A DNA stretch of 5,370 nucleotides from Actinomycetota bacterium (GCA_005883885.1 VAYF01000035.1:1-5370); one strand, 5' to 3'; positions 1-5,370 are shown, counted from the first letter of the stretch. The notes: a model not told the origin generated them from the sequence alone. Numbers and translations are program-made.

Positions 1-78
1 GTCCTCTTCGGAACGACGGCGTTGGCCCTCTACGAGATCTCATCCACCCAGAAGCGGATGGGCGTCGCCGCCACCTGA
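1..78 (+). CDS. C-terminal fragment of an unidentified upstream gene (partial)
   Basis: Frame 1 is open from the window edge to a TGA at 76-78 and encodes 25 residues, beginning VLFGTTALALYEISS and ending KRMGVAAT. About 23 of 25 codons end in G or C, as expected for real coding sequence in this GC-rich DNA, while the other two frames read as Arg/Pro-rich noise here. The fragment starts with a short hydrophobic stretch and ends in a polar, basic tail, which would suit a membrane protein ending in the cytoplasm. It is too short to assign a family, and the start lies outside the window. Confidence 0.55.
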   Translation, partial: VLFGTTALALYEISSTQKRMGVAAT

Positions 79-130
79 CGAACGGACGGCTGCGCGCGGC
101 TACCCGATCCTGTACTTCATCAGGGTCGGG

Positions 131-355
131 ATGGTGCTGACTCCGGCCTTGGCCGGGTTCGCTCTGTTCTTCGTCGGAGGAGGACGATGGGTATACCTCG
201 CGGGGGTGAGCATCAGCGAGGTTCTGCTGTGGTTGATCGCGCCATCACGGGCGAACCTCTCGCGACTGACTGAGCGATATCGAGCACAGGGCAAGAACAT
301 CGACTTGACGCGCGCCCTGCTGACCGTCGATCCACCCCAGGACGGACGGGAGTAA
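131..355 (+). CDS. small two-helix membrane protein of unknown function (5' end uncertain)
   Basis: ATG at 131 to TAA at 353-355 gives 74 residues. Two hydrophobic segments (about residues 2-16 and 20-37, the second containing WVYLAGVSISEVLLWLIA) are followed by a basic, polar cytoplasmic-looking tail (RANLSRLTERYRAQGKNID). The build of two helices plus a charged tail resembles small actinobacterial membrane proteins of unknown function such as the DUF3099 or DUF4229 type, but I do not recognise the family. ATG 131 is the only standard start in this frame, yet its ribosome site is poor (AGGGTCGGG directly before it). The frame is already coding-like from about 83 (GYPILYFIRVG just before the Met), so the true protein may be about 10-16 residues longer. 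It lies 100 bp upstream of sdhC on the same strand and could be an independent gene or the first member of the transcript. Confidence 0.6.
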   Translation: MVLTPALAGFALFFVGGGRWVYLAGVSISEVLLWLIAPSRANLSRLTERYRAQGKNIDLTRALLTVDPPQDGRE

Positions 356-455
356 ACTCCGCCGGGCTCGCTCGACCGACCGGCCAACGACCGTCGTCGG
401 TGACGCGATAGCCTGGAAGGGAACGTCCCTGGGCCGAACGAGGAGCGACCGCGGC
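356..455 (+). promoter_or_regulatory. candidate promoter/leader of the sdhCDAB operon
   Basis: This 100 bp gap carries no gene. A possible -10 hexamer TAGCCT (409-414, TAnnnT pattern) has only a weak -35 partner about 16 bp upstream (ACGACC at 387-392, three of six consensus bases). A 13 bp dyad, AGGGAACGTCCCT, sits at 418-430, where transcription would start or just after, and could be an operator. The Shine-Dalgarno AGGAG at 441-445 stands 10 bases before the GTG start of sdhC. The promoter boxes are guesses; the ribosome site is good. Confidence 0.25.
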
Positions 456-860
456 GTGGCGATCCGATCGAGGAAGTCCAAGAGCGACTATGGCTCGATC
501 TACCGGGGCCACGAGGGCCAGTGGTCGTGGATCCTTCACCGCATCACCGGTGTCGCCGTCATCCTGTTCCTGTTCGCACACGTCGTGGACACGGCCGCGG
601 TCGGCTGGGGCCCGGAGGCGTACGACCGGATCACGGCTGCCTACGACAACCCGATCGTCCGTCTGTTGGAGTTGGGTCTGGTCGTCGCGGTGCTCTATCA
701 CGCACTGAACGGCCTCAAGATCACGCTGATCGACTTCTTCCCCCGGTTGGTGTCGCGGATCAGGCCGATCTCGATCGCCTTCACGGCCGTCTTCATCCTG
801 ACGTTGATCCCGACCGCGTGGATCATGCTCGGCCAGGCCTGGGACCTCGCCCGCAGGTGA
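456..860 (+). CDS. sdhC: succinate dehydrogenase cytochrome b subunit SdhC
   Basis: Membrane anchor subunit (134 aa) of succinate:quinone oxidoreductase. It helps form the quinone pocket and holds heme b. Three hydrophobic helices are visible at about residues 30-48, 66-88 and 105-126. The HRITG motif (His28, Arg29, Thr31, Gly32) corresponds to the quinone-site HRxSG of E. coli SdhC. His82 in LYHALNGLKITLIDF aligns by motif with the E. coli heme ligand His84. The E. coli quinone-site Ser27 position is Trp25 here, within WSWILHRITG, a pattern I associate with actinobacterial SdhC. The start is GTG at 456, chosen because it is preceded by AGGAG at 441-445 and no better start exists. First gene of the four-gene operon, ending 2 bp before sdhD. 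Length is normal for the family. Confidence 0.93.
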   Translation: MAIRSRKSKSDYGSIYRGHEGQWSWILHRITGVAVILFLFAHVVDTAAVGWGPEAYDRITAAYDNPIVRLLELGLVVAVLYHALNGLKITLIDFFPRLVSRIRPISIAFTAVFILTLIPTAWIMLGQAWDLARR

Positions 861-862
861 CC

Positions 863-1303
863 ATGGCGACCACCACGTCCCCTCGCCCGGCTGCTCCGCC
901 CGACGCGCGTGAGGCCGCGCTCGGGCGCGGACGACCCATCGGCGGCTTCGAGCTGTGGACCTGGGTCTTCATGCGGATCAGCGGCCTATTGCTGTTGGTC
1001 CTCGCCGTCGGGCACACGTTGATCATGCATCTGCCGGCGGGCGGGGTCGATCGGATCAACTTCGGCTTCGTTGCGGTGCGCTGGCAGAGCCCGTTCTGGC
1101 GGACGTGGGACTGGATGCTGCTGATGCTGGCGCTGCTGCACGGGATCAACGGGCTGCGCACCATCACGCTCGACTACGTGCGTCCCCCCGGGTGGCGTTT
1201 CGCGATCACGATGGCGTTCTACGTGATCGGGTTCACGCTGATGGTGCTCGGCACGGTCATCGTCGTGACGTTCGACCCCACCAGGTGGGGACCCATCGGA
1301 TGA
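863..1303 (+). CDS. sdhD: succinate dehydrogenase hydrophobic membrane anchor subunit SdhD
   Basis: Second membrane anchor (146 aa) of succinate:quinone oxidoreductase. A polar, Pro/Ala-rich N-terminus of about 30 residues leads into three helices at about 35-56, 83-102 and 113-136. FMRISG (Arg38, Ser40, Gly41) mirrors the HRITG element of SdhC. His93 in LLHGINGLRTITLDYVR aligns by motif with E. coli SdhD His71, the second axial ligand of heme b; His51 in the first helix is another conserved-looking histidine. With one such ligand per anchor, a single bis-histidine heme (C-type enzyme) is the simplest reading. I chose ATG 863, two bases after the sdhC stop; the AGGTGA overlapping that stop is very close for a ribosome site, so translational coupling is likely. 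The frame is also open upstream through sdhC, but that stretch is an out-of-frame shadow. The gene overlaps sdhA in ATGA. Confidence 0.92.
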   Translation: MATTTSPRPAAPPDAREAALGRGRPIGGFELWTWVFMRISGLLLLVLAVGHTLIMHLPAGGVDRINFGFVAVRWQSPFWRTWDWMLLMLALLHGINGLRTITLDYVRPPGWRFAITMAFYVIGFTLMVLGTVIVVTFDPTRWGPIG

Positions 1304-3039
1304 CCACGACCCATACGTACGATGCGCTGGTGGTCGGCGGCGGCGGTGGAGGGCTGCGCGCGGCGATCGAACTCTCCGAGCGGTGCAGGACCGCCGTGCT
1401 CTCCAAGTTGTATCCGACCCGTTCGCACACCGGAGCCGCCCAGGGCGGTGTCTGCGCCGCGCTCGGCAACGTGGAGGAGGACTCGCCCGAGTGGCACGCG
1501 TTCGACACCGTGAAGGGTGGCGATTACCTCGTCGATCAGCCGGCGGCACTGCTGATGACCGAAGAGGCCGTCGAGGCGATCTACCAGCTGGAGCGCTGGG
1601 GTCTCCCCTTCAACCGGACGCCGGACGGGCGGATCGACCAGCGGCGGTTCGGGGGACATACCCGCAACCACGGCGAGGCGCCGGTCAAGCGAGCGTGCTA
1701 CGCGGCGGACCGGACGGGGCACATGATCCTCCAGACGCTTTACCAGCAGTGCGTCAAACGCGACGTCCGCTTCTTCAACGAGTTCTACTGCCTGGATCTG
1801 CTGCGGGATGACGCCGGCGTCACCGTGGGCATCATCGCCTTCGAGCTCGCGACCGGAGAGCTCCACGTCTTCCGTGCCAAGGCGGTGGTGTTCGCCACGG
1901 GCGGCTACGGGCGGATGTTCCGCGTCACCTCCAACGCCCACGCGCTCACCGGCGACGGACCCGCCCTGGTGTGGCGACGCGGCATCCCGCTCGAGGACAT
2001 GGAGATGTTCCAGTTCCATCCGACCGGCCTCGCCCGGCTGGGCGTGCTCCTGTCCGAGGCCGCGCGGGGGGAAGGCGGCATCGTCCTGAACAGGGAGGGC
2101 GAGCGGTTCATGGAGCGGTACGCCCCCACGATCAAGGACCTGGCGCCGCGTGACATGGTCTCGCGGGCGATCTATCAGGAGATCAAGGAGGGCCGCGGCG
2201 GCGGGCCCGATGGCGATTGGGTGTACCTGGACATCTCCCACCTGGATCCCACGGTGATCGAGGAGAAGCTGCCCGACATCACGGAGTTCGCAAGGATCTA
2301 CCTGAAGGTGGAACCGCTGGAGGAGCCGGTCCCGATCCAACCGACGGCGCACTACGCGATGGGGGGGATCCCCACCGACACCGACGGTCGAGTGGTCGTG
2401 GGCGCGGACGAGGACGTCGTGCCGGGCCTCTACGCGGTCGGCGAGTGCGCATGCGTCTCCGTCCACGGCGCCAACCGACTGGGCACCAACTCCCTGCTCG
2501 ATCTGGTGGTGTTCGGCCGTCGGGCCGGGGACGACGCGGCCAGCTTCGTCCACGACACCGATCTCGCGACTCCATCGGAACATCCCGAGCAGCCGACCCT
2601 CGAGCTCCTCGACGGCATCTTGGGACGCACGACGGGTGACAACGCCGGCGAGATCCGCGAGGAGCTCCAGGACAACATGTTCGACCTCGCGTTCGTCGTC
2701 CGCTCGGACGAGAGCCTCGCGAAGATGCAGCAGATCCTCATGAGCCTCCGCGAGCGGTACGAGCGCGTCGCGATCACCGACAAGGGAGCCCGGTACAACA
2801 CCGATCTGATGGAGACGGTCGAGCTCGGCTACCTCCTGGACTGCGCGGACGCGCTCGTTGCGGGCGCGCTCGTGCGGACCGAGAGCCGCGGCGCCCACTT
2901 CCGCGAGGATCACCCGCTCCGCGATGACGCCAACTGGCTGAAACACACGCTCGCCTATCGAGAACGTGACGGGTCCATCCGCATCGAGTACAAGCCCGTG
3001 AAGATGGGCCCGTACGTGCCGATGGAGCGCAAGTACTGA
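1300..3039 (+). CDS. sdhA: succinate dehydrogenase flavoprotein subunit SdhA
   Basis: Catalytic subunit (579 aa, normal length) that oxidises succinate to fumarate on the cytoplasmic face and passes electrons through FAD to SdhB. The N-terminal FAD-binding fold has a run of six glycines (13-18) before LRAA. SHTGAAQGG holds His43, the expected covalent-FAD histidine. Substrate and catalytic motifs follow in order: QFHPTG (His240), EAARGEGG (Arg256, expected proton-shuttle arginine), PTAHYAMGG (His351), GEC (Glu382) and HGANRLGTNSLL (Arg393). The C-terminal helical domain (about 430-579) ends KPVKMGPYVPMERKY. ATG 1300 overlaps the sdhD stop in ATGA and has AGGTGGGG at 1283-1290 upstream, so I reject the longer open frame reaching into sdhD. 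Nothing essential is missing. The covalent-FAD histidine and the anchors argue for succinate dehydrogenase rather than soluble aspartate oxidase. Confidence 0.97.
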   Translation: MTTTHTYDALVVGGGGGGLRAAIELSERCRTAVLSKLYPTRSHTGAAQGGVCAALGNVEEDSPEWHAFDTVKGGDYLVDQPAALLMTEEAVEAIYQLERWGLPFNRTPDGRIDQRRFGGHTRNHGEAPVKRACYAADRTGHMILQTLYQQCVKRDVRFFNEFYCLDLLRDDAGVTVGIIAFELATGELHVFRAKAVVFATGGYGRMFRVTSNAHALTGDGPALVWRRGIPLEDMEMFQFHPTGLARLGVLLSEAARGEGGIVLNREGERFMERYAPTIKDLAPRDMVSRAIYQEIKEGRGGGPDGDWVYLDISHLDPTVIEEKLPDITEFARIYLKVEPLEEPVPIQPTAHYAMGGIPTDTDGRVVVGADEDVVPGLYAVGECACVSVHGANRLGTNSLLDLVVFGRRAGDDAASFVHDTDLATPSEHPEQPTLELLDGILGRTTGDNAGEIREELQDNMFDLAFVVRSDESLAKMQQILMSLRERYERVAITDKGARYNTDLMETVELGYLLDCADALVAGALVRTESRGAHFREDHPLRDDANWLKHTLAYRERDGSIRIEYKPVKMGPYVPMERKY

Positions 3040-3797
3040 TGGTGACCGCCGCGGACGTCCTCGACGCCTCGGACCAGGCGCGCCCGACGATAGACACGAT
3101 CCCGCTCACGGTCCGGGTGCGCCGGTTCAATCCGGAGGTCTCCGAGGACTCGTGGTGGGACGAGTGGACGGTTCGGTGCGACCCGCTCGAACGCCTCGTC
3201 GAGGTGCTGCATCAGATCAAGTGGCACCACGATGGGACCCTCAGCTTCCGCCGATCGTGCGCCCACGGGGTCTGTGGGTCCGACGCGATGCTGATCAACG
3301 GGCGGAACCAGCTCGCGTGCAAGGTGTTGGCGCAGGACGTCGCACCGAGGGTCACGATCGAACCGATCCGGGGCCTGTCCGTGCTGAAGGATCTGATCGT
3401 CGACATGGAGCCGTTCATGGACGGCTACCGTTCGATCCTCCCGTACCTGATCAACGACTCGGGCGAACCCGAGAAGGAACGCCGACAATCGCCGGAGGAT
3501 CGCCACCGGTACGACGACACGACGAAATGCATCCTGTGCGCAGCGTGCACCACCTCGTGCCCGGTGTTCTGGGGCGACGAGGGCTACGTCGGGCCGGCCG
3601 CAATCGTCAACGCCCATCGGTTCATCTTCGATTCCCGCGACGAGGCGGGCCGCGAACGGATGAAGATCCTCTCGGAGAAGACCGGGGTCTTCCGGTGCCG
3701 CACGACGTTCAACTGCACGGACGCCTGTCCCCGCGGGATCGAGGTCACGAAGGCGATCCAGGAGGTGAAGCGCGCGATCCTGTTCGAGCGCTTCTGA
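3039..3797 (+). CDS. sdhB: succinate dehydrogenase iron-sulfur subunit SdhB
   Basis: Iron-sulfur subunit (252 aa) that wires electrons from SdhA to the quinone site. The N-terminal ferredoxin domain holds the [2Fe-2S] ligands Cys74, Cys79, Asp82 and Cys94 in SCAHGVCGSDAM...LAC; the aspartate replaces a cysteine as in E. coli SdhB. The C-terminal domain holds CILCAACTTSCP: Cys164, Cys167 and Cys170 with distal Cys230 for [4Fe-4S], and Cys174, Cys220 and Cys226 for [3Fe-4S], with spacing nearly matching E. coli. The following FW (177-178) is the conserved aromatic near the quinone pocket, while the second E. coli tryptophan is Gly179 here. The start ATG overlaps the sdhA stop in TGATG, with GGAG at 3024-3027; GTG 3042 is a possible alternative one codon later. 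Last gene of the operon, its stop lying 14 bp from the stop of a convergent gene, with no terminator in the gap. Confidence 0.96.
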   Translation: MVTAADVLDASDQARPTIDTIPLTVRVRRFNPEVSEDSWWDEWTVRCDPLERLVEVLHQIKWHHDGTLSFRRSCAHGVCGSDAMLINGRNQLACKVLAQDVAPRVTIEPIRGLSVLKDLIVDMEPFMDGYRSILPYLINDSGEPEKERRQSPEDRHRYDDTTKCILCAACTTSCPVFWGDEGYVGPAAIVNAHRFIFDSRDEAGRERMKILSEKTGVFRCRTTFNCTDACPRGIEVTKAIQEVKRAILFERF

Positions 3798-3811
3798 TCT
3801 GCTCCTGACCT

Positions 3812-4389
3812 CTACGAGATCGTGACCATCTTCGTCGGCGACCAGCCGGAGGTCGCGGTCGATCCGTTCTTGTGCAGACGCGAGCGGAACCGCCAGCTCC
3901 CGGCCGACGTGTGATGGAACGTGACGCTGAGCGAGGTGACCCCGGTCTTCCAGAACGTCCACGGGCCGCTGGGCTGGACCTTCTTCTGGACGTCGAACGA
4001 GTAGCCCGTCTGGGACGTGGACGCGAGCGTGATCGTGAAGACGGTGCTCGTGCTCCCGCTCGCCGGCGACACCTTGATCGGCACGCGCACCTTCCCGTGC
4101 ATGAACGGGTGGATGCTGCAGTGGTAGGCGTAGGTCCCGGGAACGCGACGGCCGTCGACGGCGTTCCCGAGGCCAGCGTTCCCGTATCCCAGAGCGAGGC
4201 GAGATCGCTGGTGGAGGTGTGCGCGTGCGGCCCGTTGTTGTTCCAAACGACCGACCCGCCCTGTCCCACCGCGATCGGTGTCGGTGAGAACGAGTAGTCC
4301 TGGATCGTGACCTGGGATGCCGCTTGGGCAGGAGATGCGATCAGGATCAGCAACGCCGATGACGCAACCGCGATGAAGCCGCGACGCAT
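3812..4389 (-). CDS. secreted two-domain cupredoxin (type 1 copper) protein, reading frame broken
   Basis: Small blue-copper protein, probably exported, fitting an electron-carrier or copper-binding role. From ATG at 4389 (AAAGGGG 8 bases upstream on the minus strand), the first frame gives a signal peptide (residues 1-23, hydrophobic core, cleavage after AQA) and a cupredoxin beginning VTIQDYSFSPTPIAVGQGGSVVW, with NNGPHAHTS carrying the first copper histidine (His57 or His55). The rest of the copper site is only in the -1 frame: GTYAYHCSIHPFMHG, giving Cys91, His94 and Met97 in Cx2Hx2M spacing. Joining the frames near 4135-4141 yields a sensible 192-residue protein. Residues about 106-192 form a Ser/Thr- and Trp-rich beta domain (TFWKTG, WRFRSRL, SGWSPTKMVTIS), as in other actinobacterial cupredoxins with an Ig-like tail. 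Both frames stay open well beyond the break. Without a shift, the product would lack Cys, His and Met and be non-functional. Real pseudogene, sequencing or assembly deletion, or recoding all remain possible. Confidence 0.75.
3838..3856. terminator. weak hairpin just past sdhB, possible transcription end signal
   Basis: A perfect 6 bp stem GCGACC/GGTCGC with a 7 base loop lies 41 bp beyond the sdhB stop, inside the 3' end of the convergent cupredoxin gene. No T-run follows on either strand, so it is not a standard intrinsic terminator. It is listed only because the 14 bp between the two stops leaves no room for one. Confidence 0.12.
4135..4141 (-). other. frameshift site CCCGGGA in the cupredoxin gene
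   Basis: On the minus strand the upstream frame reads TTC CCG GGA CCT (Phe-Pro-Gly-Pro) and the downstream frame reads CCC GGG ACC TAC (Pro-Gly-Thr-Tyr). The heptamer C CCG GGA fits the X XXY YYZ pattern in the correct phase for a -1 slip, after which FPGTYAYHC is restored. Loss of one C or G from a longer CCCC or GGGG run would give the same picture. Confidence 0.6.
4138..4169. repeat. 9 bp perfect inverted repeat over the frameshift site
   Basis: CGGGAACGC (4138-4146) and GCGTTCCCG (4161-4169) are exact reverse complements around a 14 base spacer that is itself partly palindromic (GACGGCCGTC). A third copy of GCGTTCCCG lies at 4176-4184 as a direct repeat 15 bp away. The repeat encodes Gly-Thr in the upstream frame of the cupredoxin. 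In the mRNA the 3' arm overlaps the slippery heptamer. Confidence 0.6.
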
Positions 4390-4470
4390 GGAACCGGCCC
4401 CTTTCTCCGAGAGGAACGACGGTACTACGGGCGGCCGGATCGCTCGGTTCATCGGGTAGCGTCACGCTCG
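4390..4470. promoter_or_regulatory. divergent intergenic region between the cupredoxin and isocitrate dehydrogenase genes
   Basis: This 81 bp must hold both promoters. For the minus-strand gene, the ribosome site AAAGGGG lies 8 bases before its ATG, and a possible -10 TACCGT reads on the minus strand at 4424-4419. For the + strand gene there is no convincing Shine-Dalgarno, but TAGCGT (4457-4462, TAnnnT) lies 8 bases before ATG 4471, the distance expected if the transcript starts at the ATG. No convincing -35 boxes were seen. Confidence 0.3.
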
Positions 4471-5370
4471 ATGACGCACGAGGTGGTCCTGATCCCCGGC
4501 GACGGGATCGGCCCGGAGGTCTCCGCCGCGACACGGTTGGTGCTCGAGGCCACCGGGCTCGATCTCCGCTGGGAGGAGCGACCGGCGGGAGCGGCGGCGC
4601 TCGAGAGCGACGGCGCCCTGCTCCCCGAAAGCACGTTGGAGGCGATCCGACGATGCCGGACGGCGATCAAGGGGCCGATCACCACCCCGGTGGGCGAAGG
4701 GTTCCGGAGCGTCAACGTGGCCCTGCGGCAGGATCTCGACCTGTTCGCGGCCGTCCGGCCGGCCCGTTCGCTCCCCGGCATCCGCACCAGGCACCATGAT
4801 GTCGACCTCGTCGTGATCCGCGAGAACACGGAGGACCTCTACCGCGGGATCGAATTCGCACGAGGGGCGCCCGACGCGACGGCCCTCCGCCGGAAGCTCC
4901 ACGATCTCGGAGGGTTCGAGATACCCGAGGACGCCGGGATCACCTTGAAGCCCATCAGCGTCTCCGGCGCCAGGCGGATCGTCCGCTTCGCGTTCGAATA
5001 CGTCCGAGCCAACCGGAGACGGAAGGTCACGGTCGGTCACAAGGCCAACGTGATGCGGTACTCCGACGGCATCTTCCTCGAGACCGCGCGGACGGACGCC
5101 GGCGACTATCCGGATGTGGCCTGGGAGGACGTCCACATCGACACGCTCTCCGCACGGCTCGTTCGCTCGCCGCAGGACTTCGACGTGCTGCTCCTCCCCA
5201 ACCTGTACGGAGACATCCTGAGCGACCTCTGCGCGGGCCTGGTGGGAGGGCTGGGCCTGATCCCGGGCGCGAACATCGGGTGGGAATACGCCGTCTTCGA
5301 GCCGGTCCACGGCAGCGCGCCGGACATCGCCGGCAGAGGCATCGCCAACCCCGTCGCGATGGTCCTCTCC
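4471..5370 (+). CDS. NAD-dependent isocitrate dehydrogenase, short type (3' end outside the window)
   Basis: Oxidative decarboxylation of isocitrate to 2-oxoglutarate in the TCA cycle, in the cytoplasm. The first 300 residues are present; members of this short type run to about 330-360, so 30-60 are missing. The family opening LIPGDGIGPEV is at 7-17. Substrate residues follow E. coli Icd: FRSVNVALRQ (Ser80, Asn82, Arg86), Arg96, IRENTEDLYRGIE (Arg117, Tyr124), GHKANVMRYSDG (Lys191), and metal aspartates Asp224, Asp248 and Asp252 (YGDILSD). The SVNVALRQ signature favours isocitrate over 3-isopropylmalate dehydrogenase, which has an ExxLLxxR helix here. HGSAPDIAG puts Asp285-Ile286 where NADP enzymes carry Lys-Tyr, so NAD is the likely coenzyme. 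ATG 4471 begins exactly at the family N-terminus, without a clear ribosome site. It is divergent from the cupredoxin gene and so not in the sdh operon. Homoisocitrate dehydrogenase is a less likely alternative. Confidence 0.88.
   Translation, partial: MTHEVVLIPGDGIGPEVSAATRLVLEATGLDLRWEERPAGAAALESDGALLPESTLEAIRRCRTAIKGPITTPVGEGFRSVNVALRQDLDLFAAVRPARSLPGIRTRHHDVDLVVIRENTEDLYRGIEFARGAPDATALRRKLHDLGGFEIPEDAGITLKPISVSGARRIVRFAFEYVRANRRRKVTVGHKANVMRYSDGIFLETARTDAGDYPDVAWEDVHIDTLSARLVRSPQDFDVLLLPNLYGDILSDLCAGLVGGLGLIPGANIGWEYAVFEPVHGSAPDIAGRGIANPVAMVLS

Noticed and set aside
375..401. ACCGAC/GTCGGT 6 bp inverted repeat as a terminator after the small membrane protein
   Set aside because: The 15 base loop and missing T-run make a terminator unlikely; chance pairing is expected in GC-rich DNA.
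521..862. Extending sdhD upstream through the open frame inside sdhC
   Set aside because: The upstream translation is Arg/His/Pro-rich noise; SdhD proper starts at ATG 863 next to the sdhC stop.
955..1299. Extending sdhA upstream into sdhD
   Set aside because: The family N-terminus (YDALVVGGG) begins right after ATG 1300, which has a ribosome site and an ATGA overlap with sdhD.
1219..2946. Long open frame on the minus strand opposite sdhA (575 codons)
   Set aside because: It lies opposite an unmistakable sdhA and is a by-product of high GC codon use; the translation is Arg/Val/His-rich with no recognisable domain.
2955..3962. Minus-strand open frame opposite sdhB running into the cupredoxin gene
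   Set aside because: It is a shadow of sdhB, whose seven cysteine ligands and one aspartate ligand are intact, and has no domain of its own.
4390..4452. Earlier ATG at 4452 for the cupredoxin gene
   Set aside because: It would put 21 polar residues before a standard signal peptide and has no ribosome site, whereas ATG 4389 has AAAGGGG at good spacing.
4462..5310. Minus-strand open frame opposite isocitrate dehydrogenase
   Set aside because: The + strand frame has all family motifs; the antisense translation is low-complexity and acidic/Arg-rich.
4471..5370. 3-isopropylmalate dehydrogenase
   Set aside because: The SVNVALRQ helix and IRENTEDLYRGIE fit isocitrate dehydrogenase; the ExxLLxxR helix of 3-isopropylmalate dehydrogenase is absent.
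1..5370. tRNA, rRNA, CRISPR array, insertion sequence or phage-like system
   Set aside because: No spaced repeats, transposase motifs, terminal repeats or RNA gene signatures were seen on either strand.

Overview
The window is GC-rich (third codon positions are almost all G or C) and encodes tightly packed central-metabolism genes. The SdhC and SdhB sequences have features I associate with the Actinomycetota Sdh2-type succinate dehydrogenase: a WSWILHRITG segment in SdhC, and CILCAACTTSCP plus RCRTTFNCTDACPRGI in SdhB. I read the source as a high-GC actinomycete or relative, possibly a deep-branching lineage known from metagenomes. That placement is inference from motifs, not a phylogeny.

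Layout. Positions 1-78 hold the last 25 codons of an unidentified + strand gene. A small two-helix membrane protein of unknown function follows (131-355, 5' end uncertain). After a 100 bp gap carrying a plausible promoter and a good Shine-Dalgarno comes a complete four-gene operon, sdhC (456-860), sdhD (863-1303), sdhA (1300-3039) and sdhB (3039-3797). Its genes are separated by 2 bp or overlap at stop/start codons. All expected cofactor residues are present: covalent-FAD histidine and catalytic residues in SdhA, ligands of three Fe-S clusters in SdhB, and a candidate heme histidine in each anchor subunit.

On the minus strand, converging on sdhB with only 14 bp between stop codons, lies a secreted two-domain cupredoxin gene (4389 down to 3812). 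Its reading frame is broken: the signal peptide and first copper-ligand histidine are in one frame, the Cys-x2-His-x2-Met copper motif and the C-terminal beta domain in another. The break maps to a CCCGGGA heptamer in the phase of a -1 slippery site, and this is the most interesting point of the window. An 81 bp divergent intergenic region separates it from a + strand NAD-type isocitrate dehydrogenase gene (4471 to the window edge, truncated at its 3' end).

Together the genes supply two TCA-cycle steps: isocitrate to 2-oxoglutarate (NADH-producing), and succinate to fumarate coupled to quinone reduction at the membrane. The exported blue-copper protein could be a respiratory electron carrier or copper-binding protein, but nothing here proves a link to the dehydrogenase. 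I saw no tRNA, rRNA, CRISPR array, insertion sequence or obvious new system. Apart from the frameshift, the region looks like ordinary core metabolism.
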